Notes under the pieces: model-generated
Database searches by the model: none
Seen by the model: only the letters and a program-made list of their open reading frames with translations
Told to the model about the DNA's origin: nothing
Program-made: the position numbers and the translations under genes
From: Pseudomonas weihenstephanensis
GTDB taxonomy: Bacteria > Pseudomonadota > Gammaproteobacteria > Pseudomonadales > Pseudomonadaceae
Assembly: GCF_001043055.1 (NCBI RefSeq)
Contig: NZ_JYLF01000001.1
Span: forward strand, 791,827-855,826
DNA: 64,000 bases
Reading direction: 5' to 3'
Shown here: piece after piece, positions 57,108-64,000 of the stretch
Numbering within the stretch: the stretch's first letter is position 1
How the letters are laid out: each line of letters starts with the position of its first letter

Positions 57108-57435
57108 GATGTGTGACAATATAATACGTGTGAGTTCCCTAGAAAGAAGTATCGAAAATAATGGAAGGGTTTGGAGTAGTAGGTGATAGTTAAAGCTTCG
57201 GAGATATATCTCTAAACCTATGGCTGCCTGATTTAAACGAAATGGAATGGGGCGATTCTACTCTGTGAGAGTAGGTTATATGTCCGTGAAGGTAAGGTTT
57301 TGGTTAAAGGATACAAGTATGTATCGTGGCAGGATACATAGTGGTTGTAAATTCCTACGGTGTAGGAATGTGTATATCCGCAAAGCGAAAATAGCTTCAC
57401 GGGTATAAGTATGTAAAGTGGGGCTTTACATGTAT
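57108..57435. other. hairpin-rich non-coding block
   Basis: About 330 bases without a gene but full of perfect inverted repeats: 57258-57264/57268-57274, 57318-57325/57333-57340, 57351-57358/57362-57369 and 57411-57418/57424-57431. An outer stem CCGTGAAG (57284-57291) with CTTCACGG (57395-57402) encloses the middle two. A 12-bp palindrome GAGATATATCTC is at 57201-57212. It looks like a structured RNA or a hairpin-based DNA site. The strand is not clear. Confidence 0.6.
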
Positions 57436-57819
57436 TTATAGTTTAATGTCCAGCTTTTCGATAATAGATTGCTTGTATTCGTCGGCTTCAATGTCTATCT
57501 TTATTTTTGCTTCTTTCCACTGTTCTTCATAAAGGTCTTGCCATCGTGCTGCTAATGAATGGACAATCATATCAAGGTTTTGTTGTTTTACACTATTCCC
57601 GCTTCTTGCAAACTCCTTGATTAGAACATCATTGGATATTGATTTGCAGCCTGAAAATGCTGCTATTAGCTTTTTGGCGAGGTTTGAGGTCATTCGGATA
57701 TCATGAAGCTCATCCATTTCTACTATCTTTACGAACATAATTAAAAATTTTTGACGCTCACGTCTTTTAAATCCACCAACCATACCGCCTATTTTTCCTG
57801 CATATTCCATCCTGTTCAT
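57436..57819 (-). CDS. plasmid-borne protein of unknown function
   Basis: 127 residues with a good ribosome site (AGGAG, eight bases before the ATG). It starts MNRMEYAGKIGGMVGGFKRR, glycine-rich, then a helical part with NLAKKLIAAFSGCKSISNDVLIKEFARSGNSVKQQNLDMIVHSLAARW and a charged tail. No domain is recognised. It lies between the hairpin block and a 940-base gap. Confidence 0.7.
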   Translation of the reverse strand: MNRMEYAGKIGGMVGGFKRRERQKFLIMFVKIVEMDELHDIRMTSNLAKKLIAAFSGCKSISNDVLIKEFARSGNSVKQQNLDMIVHSLAARWQDLYEEQWKEAKIKIDIEADEYKQSIIEKLDIKL

Positions 57820-58395
57820 AATTAGAACTCCTATGTTGTTATAATACCAATACCATAGGGTTTTGATATGTCAATGCTTCAAGGTCATATCTCCAAACCT
57901 TTAACTGTTTCAGGTTTTGCTTCCGGGATACATCTTGTAGGAAATTGGCTAGTTTCGTTTTTTTTAAAATTTTAACGTAACCAAGACCCCATGTTTTTTT
58001 GTGAAATAAATATGGGGGCGATTTTTAATTTTTTCAGGGTTGATTTTTTGATGTGCTTTGTTGCAGAACCCAACTAAGTAATTTAGTTATAGTCGAATCC
58101 TATTCACCTATTAACCTCCGACCTTATATTTATTTTCGTTTTGCTATTGACAAGGATTTTTGCCGTAAGTAAGCCATAATTCAATGGTTGGAAAAATTAA
58201 ATATCTAAAAAATTCGATAAAAAAGTTAAATTTTCATGATGGTTTTTTCAAGAAAATCATTTTTCTAAAAAGTCGATTTTTGGTTACTGCCCCAAATCGC
58301 TTTCGGGATATTTACGCTCACCAGCCCAGTGAGTGATGTTCACCGTTTTCGATGAATTTGGAAAAGTGTGAATTTTTCATCAGGAAATAAATTTG

Positions 58396-58417
58396 ATATG
58401 TATGTATACATACATAT
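58396..58417. repeat. perfect 22-bp palindrome
   Basis: An alternating ATATGTATGTA half is followed by its exact reverse complement TACATACATAT. It lies in the gap between the 127-residue gene and rep, about 310 bases from the origin-like sequence. Confidence 0.8.
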
Positions 58418-58699
58418 AGGTTGGGGGATATATCTCCAAAGCATGGTAAGCGATGGGTTGAGTGGTTAACGCTGTTTTGGACTGTTTTGATATAGGTTTT
58501 TTACACTAACCATAATGCTGCGAGGTGTAACGCACTTGGCTATTTTAGGCGTGTAGTGGGGTGGCTTGGTGTCGTTGTATCAACGGAGTGGAAGAAAGCC
58601 GATTTTGACTATTCTCAGGCATTCTAGGGCTATCGCCTTATAGGTCTTTTTATAGGTAGGTGAGTACGGTCGGAGGGAGGGGGATGGGCGGAAGGAAGA

Positions 58700-58762
58700 A
58701 GAAACACCCGCTGAGGGTGCTATTATCTGATATAGGCTTTTGCACTAATTATAATGCTATGG
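58700..58762 (-). other. ColE2-type replication origin (oriV) candidate
   Basis: Immediately after the rep stop codon the minus strand reads AAAAGCCTATATCAGATAAT then AGCACCC, with a CACCC/GGGTG hairpin (58705-58719). This matches, as I remember it, the ColE2 origin core (AAGCCT.TATCAGATAA.AGC.CCC) and its position just downstream of rep. ColE2 Rep is a primase that makes the leading-strand primer at this site. Confidence 0.7.
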
Positions 58763-59671
58763 TTACTTCCTCCAATAGAATACAGTTCTACGGCTGACAT
58801 TTAACTCCTTCATCACTTCCGTAATAGTTGCCCCAGCTTCAAGCAAGATAATGCCTCGCTCTCTCTTGGTCTTACCTTTTTGCTTGCCTCGGAAGCTCTG
58901 TATCTCGCTGGTGTGGGTTCTGGCGACATAATCGTCAAAGGTGCCACGGTTGAAGTTTCTATGCGTCCACTTGGCTACGCTTTTGGCCGTGTGCTTTACT
59001 TCGGAAATGTCCAACGGCGTAGTAAAATTAACGTTGTAGCCGGTGGCACGGTCTAGGCAAGCGTTTAGCCATTGTTCATAGGTCGGCCAACCCTGACGTA
59101 TCGCCTTGTATGCCCACGCTCTTAATTGGTCAAAAAGCATACAGTTACGACCCAAGCCGTAATCCTCTACGGGCTTCTCTCTGGCTTTTTCCGGGGTTAG
59201 ATCGATGTAGTCGGCCAAGTCGTCCAAGGTGTAGGGGGCGGCCTGCCACTGGTGGGTCATCCAGTGGGAATTGATCGGGTTCTTGCAGATCAGGCCGCTG
59301 TAGCCTCTGTCTGCTCCTAGACGACTACGCAAGCCCGCCTCAACGGCTGCCGCATAGCGTAAAGGGGCGGTTTTGCCGTCGATTGCGGTTCGGACAGGGG
59401 TTTGTAGCAGGTAGAGCAAATGGGCGTGCCCATTGGCCGGATTTCGAGCGATTAGGTTAGGGGCTGGTGCCCCCACGTCATCCCAGTGCATCCCTGCATT
59501 AGATTTATCGAGGTCAAATACCATCCAATATCTATGCGTAGGGCCGTTTGGTTGCACAAGCCTTGCAAGTTTTGCTTTTTCTTTTTTGTTTATTTTTAAG
59601 CCACTGAGTAAATCGTCAGTGTGGTAAGGTCTCTTTGGTAAGTAGTCCTCAAATAGTTTTACGCATCCCAT
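58763..59671 (-). CDS. ColE2-family replication initiation protein
   Basis: 302 residues closely following the ColE2/ColE3 Rep pattern: LPKRPYHTDDLLSGLKI, RYWMVFDLDKSNAGMHWDDV, PAPNLIARNPANGHAHLLYLL, PVRTAIDGKTAPLRYAAAVE, YSGLICKNPINSHW, YGLGRNCMLFDQLRAWAYKAIRQGWP and THRNF. The C-terminal helix-turn-helix is ATITEVMKELNVSRRTVFYWRK. The N-terminal archaeo-eukaryotic-primase-like part makes a primer at oriV; the C-terminal part binds it. Full length, so it could be active. The start follows GAGGAC. Confidence 0.93.
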   Translation of the reverse strand: MGCVKLFEDYLPKRPYHTDDLLSGLKINKKEKAKLARLVQPNGPTHRYWMVFDLDKSNAGMHWDDVGAPAPNLIARNPANGHAHLLYLLQTPVRTAIDGKTAPLRYAAAVEAGLRSRLGADRGYSGLICKNPINSHWMTHQWQAAPYTLDDLADYIDLTPEKAREKPVEDYGLGRNCMLFDQLRAWAYKAIRQGWPTYEQWLNACLDRATGYNVNFTTPLDISEVKHTAKSVAKWTHRNFNRGTFDDYVARTHTSEIQSFRGKQKGKTKRERGIILLEAGATITEVMKELNVSRRTVFYWRK

Positions 59672-59724
59672 CGTTGTCCTCTTCTAATAGTTATATTTAG
59701 AAAAAGAAAACCTTGGGAGATGAC

Positions 59725-59752
59725 TTGACAATAATTTTTATAATGATTAAAT
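59725..59752 (+). promoter_or_regulatory. promoter of antisense RNA candidate
   Basis: TTGACA (59725-59730), a 16-base spacer, TTAAAT (59747-59752), reading opposite to rep and about 55 bases upstream of the rep start codon. Confidence 0.55.
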
Positions 59753-59758
59753 GGTTGT

Positions 59759-59825
59759 GTTGATTGAAGTTTTTTAAAATTTTATTGTAGTATCTGGCCA
59801 CCTTCCCCAAGGTGGTTTTCTTTTT
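59759..59825 (+). ncRNA. RNAI-like antisense RNA of the rep leader
   Basis: A transcript from the promoter at 59725-59752 would run about 67 bases and end at a clear terminator: CCACCTT (59798-59804), CCCC, AAGGTGG (59809-59815), TTTTCTTTTT. It is complementary to the rep mRNA leader. ColE2 plasmids control copy number with just such an antisense RNA (RNAI) against the rep leader. ColE2 RNAI is somewhat longer. Confidence 0.6.
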
Positions 59826-59876
59826 CTGCTCCTTTCAAATTGCCATACTTTAGAGGTTTGTCAAACTTGGATGCTA

Positions 59877-59902
59877 AAAAGCCCGTTTGCTTGCGGGCTT
59901 TT
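59877..59902 (-). terminator. terminator of the J-domain operon
   Basis: AAAAGCCCG (59877-59885) and CGGGCTTTT (59894-59902) form a 9-bp stem with T-runs on both strands, 6 bases past the stop of the 67-residue gene. On the minus strand a TTGACA (59864-59859) just downstream may belong to the rep promoter. Confidence 0.8.
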
Positions 59903-59907
59903 CTATT

Positions 59908-60111
59908 TTATTCTTTGGGGAATTTTCTTTTGCACATGTCGTATGCTATTTGGGCGTGAAATTTGCTGCCCCCATTTTTTGCGTTATATAAAACACAATC
60001 TTCAAAATTTCTAGGAGTTACGAATAATTTGTAAGAGGTTGCCAAAATAAAAATCGTCAAAGCGAATATAATGGCATTTCTTAAGCTTATATTTGAGAAC
60101 TCAAAACGCAT
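59908..60111 (-). CDS. small membrane protein following the J-domain gene
   Basis: 67 residues: one membrane helix, NAIIFALTIFILATSYKLFV, then a cysteine-containing tail (NFEDCVLYNAKNGGSKFHAQ, YDMCKRKFPKE). Its start overlaps the end of the J-domain gene by 11 bases, so the two are co-expressed. Function unknown. Confidence 0.7.
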   Translation of the reverse strand: MRFEFSNISLRNAIIFALTIFILATSYKLFVTPRNFEDCVLYNAKNGGSKFHAQIAYDMCKRKFPKE

Positions 60112-61249
60112 TTTCTGGTAGCCTCTCGAAGTCCATATTTCCGTTGAACATTGTGTAGATTGTCAGGGATATATCGCTATATTGAATGCCTTGAGCTGTT
60201 TGGATTTGCTCAACGTCAAAAGGGTCTGACTTTGAGTTGCACCCACTCTTAATGTCTTTGTATTTAATTACATAGTTGCCCGGTTCAATTTTATTCATTT
60301 TGAATGTGCTCCCTGCTGGAATGTACGCCTCTCGGATTCCAGAAGATTTTCCATCAGAAGGGCGAGCAAGCTTAATGTAAATGTTTGAGTTGCCCTTACC
60401 ATTGTCAATCGTAATAGTCGAATAACCATTGGCTCTAGTGATCGGCCCTACATAGGCAGCACGAGCGGGCCAAGCCTGTCCATTAGGGGCTTTTGTCATT
60501 TCAGGAGAGCACATGGTAGGAGCTGTTGGCTTTGTAGGAGCTTTAACAGTCGGTGCTTGAGTGCCTGTGGTGCCCGTTGGTTTGATATTAGTTTGTGTTA
60601 AAAGCTTTTTACTTTGTTCCGGTGTTAAATTATATGCTTGCTGAAATGGCGATGTTTTCGTGGTTTCACTATTTTCTGTTGTTGATTTAGAATTGTTATA
60701 ATCAAAAAAGTGGTCCCAGTATCCGGCAATCTTGTTTTTCATATCTGTTGGAGTAAGCGAGTACCCCCAACCTAGAAGTATCAGTAAAGGTAGTATTGTC
60801 CTTGACCATTGAAACGGTTGTTTTTTTGAACTGGCGGGTTCTACCGGCTTTTTTTCCCGCCATTTATCTGAAGAGGCCGATGCTTGTGGCTGTGGCTGTG
60901 GCTGTGGCTGTGGCTGTGGCTGTGGCTGTGGCTGTGGCTGTGGCTGTGGCTGTGGCTGTGGCTGTTCTTTTTTTGGATCAACTCTATGAGCAGCTTTCCA
61001 TTCTTCAAATCTTATCCATTTATCATGGTTATCTCGTTTTTCTGGATCAGAGAGAACCTCATATGCTTCATTGAGATGCAGCATAATTTTAGCTGCTTGC
61101 GGATCGGGGTTACGATCAGGGTGGTATTTCTGTGTTAACGACTTGTAAGCTGCACGTATAACCTCTGGAGGGGCGTCCCGTGAAACTTTTAAGTTATCGT
61201 AATGGGTGCGGATTTTCATTGGCATATCCGTTGCGTTCAATGCTGGCAT
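60101..61249 (-). CDS. membrane J-domain protein with Gln-Pro repeat
   Basis: 382 residues (ATG 61249; ATG 61219 would remove ten). Order: J domain with the HPD motif in KYHPDRNPDPQAAKIM (about residues 14-75), a Gln-Pro repeat of about 13 units (about 97-124), a basic linker, one TM helix (TILPLLILLGWGYSL), a Thr/Pro-rich spacer, then a C-terminal beta-rich domain (YIKLARPSDGKSSGIREAYI...GNYVIKYKDI). The HPD shows it can stimulate DnaK. The C-terminal domain should lie across the membrane from the J domain. No known J-protein of this build comes to mind. Confidence 0.8.
   Translation of the reverse strand: MPALNATDMPMKIRTHYDNLKVSRDAPPEVIRAAYKSLTQKYHPDRNPDPQAAKIMLHLNEAYEVLSDPEKRDNHDKWIRFEEWKAAHRVDPKKEQPQPQPQPQPQPQPQPQPQPQPQPQPQASASSDKWREKKPVEPASSKKQPFQWSRTILPLLILLGWGYSLTPTDMKNKIAGYWDHFFDYNNSKSTTENSETTKTSPFQQAYNLTPEQSKKLLTQTNIKPTGTTGTQAPTVKAPTKPTAPTMCSPEMTKAPNGQAWPARAAYVGPITRANGYSTITIDNGKGNSNIYIKLARPSDGKSSGIREAYIPAGSTFKMNKIEPGNYVIKYKDIKSGCNSKSDPFDVEQIQTAQGIQYSDISLTIYTMFNGNMDFERLPENAF
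60885..60965. repeat. TGTGGC hexamer microsatellite inside the J-domain gene
   Basis: About 13.5 perfect copies of TGTGGC in tandem, encoding the Gln-Pro tract on the minus strand. Being a 6-base unit, gain or loss of copies changes linker length without shifting frame. Confidence 0.95.
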
Positions 61250-61322
61250 TCTACCATTGAGATGCCATCAATCCAAGAATGGCGTTGAAGGGGATAGAGG
61301 CTATAAAGCCGCTATATTGCGG

Positions 61323-63161
61323 CTATTGATAGGGGTCGTAAGGGTCTTGGAATGGGCTTGGCGGTTTGAGCTTTAGCAATCTTCGCCTTCTGGCTTCTTT
61401 TGCCTGCAGGGCTTCCTCTTTGTCAAATTCAACCACTTGTTTTTTTGTGAAGGTGTCGGATGCCCAAAGTTTTACTTTTCCTGTCAATCCAAGCTCCACT
61501 TTAACATGGTCTAATCCTTGCTCTTTTAGTTGTTCTCCGACATTAAATAGGTAATCCTTTCGCTTCTCGGAACCCAACCGGCTTGCCATTTTATAGGTGT
61601 TTTCTCTAAGTCTTTGGTAGTATTGCTCTGGATTTTCATCGAGCCTCTTAGCTTCAAGTATTCTATCAACGAGAATGTCAAATTTCTTGATTAATGGTTC
61701 TAACTCTACCTCGTAGACCTTAATTGCTCTTTCTAACACTGATTTTCTTTCGGTATCCTCTTCTATTTTCTTCCTTAGCTCGCGTAGTTCCTTGGTCATT
61801 TTTTCTTTGGCGGTTTTGAAATTTACCCTAAGCTCTTCGGTTTTGTTTGTTTTCTTGGTTATGTCCTCGGACAGTATTTGCCTATCGTGGTCGAGCTTCG
61901 CATTTTCTTTCTGCTGCTCCGTGGCGTGCATCTCTAAATTTTGGATTGTATTCTGGTATGTTGAAACAGTATTTTGAAGGTTGCTTATCGTGGTATTAAG
62001 TCTTACGACAGTGGTCTTTTGCTCGGTCAGCTCTTCTTTCTTCTGTGTAAGCTCCTGCTCAAGTTTTTCTACTTGTCTGGTGTAATAGTTATGGCTTCGC
62101 TCGCTCTTGGGCTTCTTGGCCTCCTGCTCAATCTTGCTTAGGAATTCTTGTTTTTCCTTGGTTTTAGGTAGGAATTTTGCTTGTAATCCATATGCAGCGG
62201 CTAATCCGTTAAAGTGTTCATAAAAGGCTGCCTGCATTACTTTTGACTTCCATGACTCGCGTTCTCGGATAAACCTATGGTTTTGCTTTTCTTCGCTACG
62301 GTTGGGAAGTTTGAAGTCTTCTAATATTGGTGGCTCAGATATTTTGTCAAGGTGAGCTTTATTCCTCGCATAGTATTGTGATGCGAATTCAAATTCTTGG
62401 GCTGAAAAATCATATTTCCCAGTTTTTGTATTTTGAAGGTCAAGGAAGGCGTGGACATGGTTTGTGGTTTCGTCCAAGTGACTGAACGAAAATAGAATGT
62501 CGTTGTTGGGGAAGTTCTTTTGGTAGAACTGGTGCATGGCTTTCTGCAAAAGGTCTGTGTATCCCTTTGTGATTGCCAATTTATTGGGTTCGGGGATCAC
62601 AAGGATGATTTCTTTAACCCTGTTGACCGTCCTTGATACGGCTCGTTCTGGTGCGTTTTGCTCGATCTCTTGTTTCTTTGTGGTGTAGTTCTCTAAGAGG
62701 TCGATTCGCTGGGATATACGGCTGATTTTGTGCTGATTGAGTAGGGCGGCGTAGTCTTGGACTACTAACGGCCTTTCTCCTTCCATTATCGATGTGACGT
62801 ATTCTTTTATCTCAGTCGATTCGGTTGCGTTGATGAATTTGACCAGCTTCGATTTTAGTTTTCGGAGCTTTTCTTTCTCTGCTGCTATCTCGTCAGTCGC
62901 TTCTGTTGCTTTGAGTTTGGTCTGTAGTTGGTCGTTGAAGTCGGCCAGCAATTGCTCGGCCAATTCCCTAGTTAATACCTGTTCAACGCCACCTACAATG
63001 GCGATATTTGGGTGGTCTGGATTGAGGTTGAATTCAAAGTCGTCATACTCGTTTTGGTCCAGTCTAAGCGAGTGCTTCAACGAACTGTCCAACCCCTTCA
63101 GGTTGGAGTAGTTTCGATCTCTTTTGGTCAGTGTGATTGTCTGCAAATTAGTATCATTCAT
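61323..63161 (-). CDS. MobV-type relaxase (Mob_Pre family)
   Basis: 612 residues, ATG after GAGGATAAA. The relaxase histidine motif is FSFSHLDETTNHVHAFLDL near residue 237, matching the H.DE..PH.H signature of Mob_Pre. The C-terminal half (about 345-500) is a long coiled coil (VEKLEQELTQKKEELTEQKT...RELRKKIEEDTER). It should nick oriT and pilot transfer when a conjugative system is present. No accessory mob genes or type IV secretion genes are in view. An inverted repeat 69 bases upstream of the start is a likely oriT. Confidence 0.88.
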   Translation of the reverse strand: MNDTNLQTITLTKRDRNYSNLKGLDSSLKHSLRLDQNEYDDFEFNLNPDHPNIAIVGGVEQVLTRELAEQLLADFNDQLQTKLKATEATDEIAAEKEKLRKLKSKLVKFINATESTEIKEYVTSIMEGERPLVVQDYAALLNQHKISRISQRIDLLENYTTKKQEIEQNAPERAVSRTVNRVKEIILVIPEPNKLAITKGYTDLLQKAMHQFYQKNFPNNDILFSFSHLDETTNHVHAFLDLQNTKTGKYDFSAQEFEFASQYYARNKAHLDKISEPPILEDFKLPNRSEEKQNHRFIRERESWKSKVMQAAFYEHFNGLAAAYGLQAKFLPKTKEKQEFLSKIEQEAKKPKSERSHNYYTRQVEKLEQELTQKKEELTEQKTTVVRLNTTISNLQNTVSTYQNTIQNLEMHATEQQKENAKLDHDRQILSEDITKKTNKTEELRVNFKTAKEKMTKELRELRKKIEEDTERKSVLERAIKVYEVELEPLIKKFDILVDRILEAKRLDENPEQYYQRLRENTYKMASRLGSEKRKDYLFNVGEQLKEQGLDHVKVELGLTGKVKLWASDTFTKKQVVEFDKEEALQAKEARRRRLLKLKPPSPFQDPYDPYQ

Positions 63162-63683
63162 TTTATCCTCAGTAGTGGGTTGGTCTTTTCTTTTGGCTTT
63201 TGCTTCTGTCCTGCCGACTAGGCACCTGCGTTAACCGTCACATCTTTTGCGTAGCAAAAGTGGGATGGTTAACATAGCAGGTATGCTTTAAAGGGCTTCT
63301 TTGAGAACTTGAACCATATACATATATTGAACCACATAAAAAATGTATATCAAGCATGATGGTGTAGGTAGTTTTGTATGGGGGGGTTGGGTATGTGCGT
63401 GTGGTGTAGTAATCTTTATTATGGTTATGTAGTCTACATGTTATCTATATATTGATAACTAAAGACGTGTGTGGGTGCGTGCGTATGCATGAGGCGTGTG
63501 CAGGGGCGTGCATTATGCTAGGCGATTTGTAAAAAAAGATCGTGGTTTAGAAAAGGTCAAAAGCTCTTCTGGTGGGTAAGAGCTTAGGAGTCTTTGATTA
63601 TTGTTCTGAATTTTAACGTGTAACGCCTTGGTTATTTAATGTGTAACCCCCTCCAATTTTTGGTTTATTAGAGGGGCTTACGT
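63162..63683. other. non-coding region upstream of the relaxase
   Basis: 522 bases without a gene. It holds the oriT-like repeat (63230-63273), direct repeats TTGAACCA at 63309 and 63327, two adjacent inverted repeats (63427-63439 and 63440-63459), a GT-rich alternating purine-pyrimidine stretch at about 63460-63515, and a hairpin AAGCTCTT/AAGAGCTT at 63561-63585. Confidence 0.55.
63230..63273. other. oriT candidate: nested inverted repeat upstream of mob
   Basis: GTTAACC (63230-63236) with GGTTAAC (63267-63273), CATC (63241-63244) with GATG (63264-63267), and CTTTTGC with GCAAAAG around GTA (63244-63260) form a nested structure 69 bases before the relaxase start. MobV origins of transfer are hairpins near the mob gene. 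The nick site cannot be placed. Confidence 0.5.
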
Positions 63684-64000
63684 TTATTTTATGATGTGGG
63701 AAAGGTCTGGTATTCCAAATGGCGTTAGTGGAGCTTTTTGTTTGAAAAATTGATGGGTGTAAAGGTTGAAGTCTTTTTCACCTTTTATACGAATGTCCAT
63801 GCCGACGAGATTTGTTTCTTTGTCAATTTTAACGTCGAAGGTGATTCCTCTGGTGATGAAAAATGTGTTGAGCTTCAATCGGCCTTCTTCTGTTTCGTAT
63901 AGGGCTATTATGTCTTCGTAGGTGGTGATTTCGAGCGTTTCCGCTTCGATTGCTAACGTGCCTTCAAGTTTTTGGATCTCGCTTTCTAACACGGTGATCC
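63684..64000 (-). CDS. plasmid protein of unknown function (5' end outside window)
   Basis: The frame is open through the window edge: ITVLESEIQKLEGTLAIEAE, then TLEITTYEDIIALYETEEG, FFITRGITFDVKIDKETNL and YTHQFFKQKAPLTPFGIPDL. The GTG at 63992 could be internal, and the visible part resembles the C-terminal section of a longer protein. No family is recognised. CCCCTC/GAGGGG flanking at about 63650-63676 may form its terminator. Confidence 0.55.
   Translation of the reverse strand, partial: ITVLESEIQKLEGTLAIEAETLEITTYEDIIALYETEEGRLKLNTFFITRGITFDVKIDKETNLVGMDIRIKGEKDFNLYTHQFFKQKAPLTPFGIPDLSHIIK

Larger units (their letters stand above)
57820..58762. other. AT-rich non-coding region of the plasmid, origin side
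   Basis: 943 bases without a credible gene. It holds a CCCCAT/ATGGGG hairpin (57987-57992, 58012-58017), a perfect 22-bp palindrome at 58396-58417, a diverged copy of the origin sequence at 58488-58520, and the origin-like region at 58700-58762. The ATATCTCYAAA motif recurs at about 57887 and 58430. Confidence 0.55.
56231..64000. mobile_element. ColE2-type mobilizable plasmid joined to the chromosome
   Basis: Beginning at the broken kinase, base composition shifts to AT-rich and all genes are plasmid-like: a toxin-antitoxin pair, a ColE2-family Rep with an adjacent origin-like sequence and antisense RNA candidate, a MobV-type relaxase with a nearby inverted repeat, and several orphan genes, all on the minus strand. 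No integrase or transposase gene and no convincing terminal repeat is visible at the left edge; the right edge is outside the window. Confidence 0.75.

Noticed and set aside
58081..58200. TTGACA at 58147 with CATAAT at 58175 as a promoter
   Set aside because: The spacer would be 22 bases, too long for sigma-70, and no gene follows on that strand.
60885..60965. Tandem repeats as a CRISPR array
   Set aside because: A 6-base perfect tandem inside a coding gene with no spacers; it is a microsatellite.

Overview
The window reads as chromosome of a Pseudomonas, most likely of the fluorescens/fragi-type lineage. The gene order follows two conserved Pseudomonas neighbourhoods that, from memory, correspond to P. 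aeruginosa PA2965-PA2950 (fabF-pabC-mltG-tmk-holB-tatD ... etf genes) and PA2852-PA2824 (earP/efp, deaD, tpm, htpX, alaA, msrB, glutathione peroxidase, sagS). All calls come from reading the sequence by eye; no database search was run.

Layout. 1-8.7 kb: a forward fatty-acid/folate/cell-wall/DNA-replication cluster, a TetR regulator, a MoaA-like radical SAM enzyme, a DUF4823 lipoprotein and a DUF1285 protein. 8.7-15 kb: an alcohol dehydrogenase divergent from an AraC regulator, then ETF-ubiquinone oxidoreductase divergent from etfBA around a PsrA-like box. 15-26.6 kb: envelope proteins (solute-binding protein, two small lipoproteins, OmpA-like), a MocR regulator, RraB, cytochrome c/rhodanese, CorA, PlsC and a crotonase. 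26.9-30.4 kb: tRNA-Ser(GGA), followed by a small accessory patch with the tail of a phage-type adenine methylase, a broken colicin-E3-like rRNase toxin with a probable immunity gene, and small secreted proteins. 30.5-51.1 kb: core genes (MFS, GreA/B-like, EarP/EF-P, TauE, LysR, DUF1127, class II DAHP synthase, DEAD helicase, HtpX, AlaA, MsrB, Gpx, SagS, DUF815 ATPase, free-Met-sulfoxide reductase). 51.1-56.2 kb: an HD-GYP phosphodiesterase and a BvgS-type hybrid kinase that has lost its periplasmic sensor.

At about 56.23 kb the chromosome stops abruptly and AT-rich sequence begins. From there to the window end it reads as a ColE2-type mobilizable plasmid fused into the chromosome: a Phd/RelE-type toxin-antitoxin pair, a hairpin-rich non-coding block, a ColE2-family Rep with an adjacent origin-like sequence and a candidate antisense RNA, a two-gene unit with a membrane J-domain protein carrying a Gln-Pro hexamer microsatellite, a MobV-type relaxase with an oriT-like inverted repeat, and a gene running off the end.

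The most interesting parts are this fused replicon (broken kinase at the junction, origin-like repeats, and a hairpin array whose two related hairpins differ by compensating base changes) and the decayed toxin/immunity pair beside tRNA-Ser. A chimeric assembly at 56.23 kb cannot be excluded from sequence alone.
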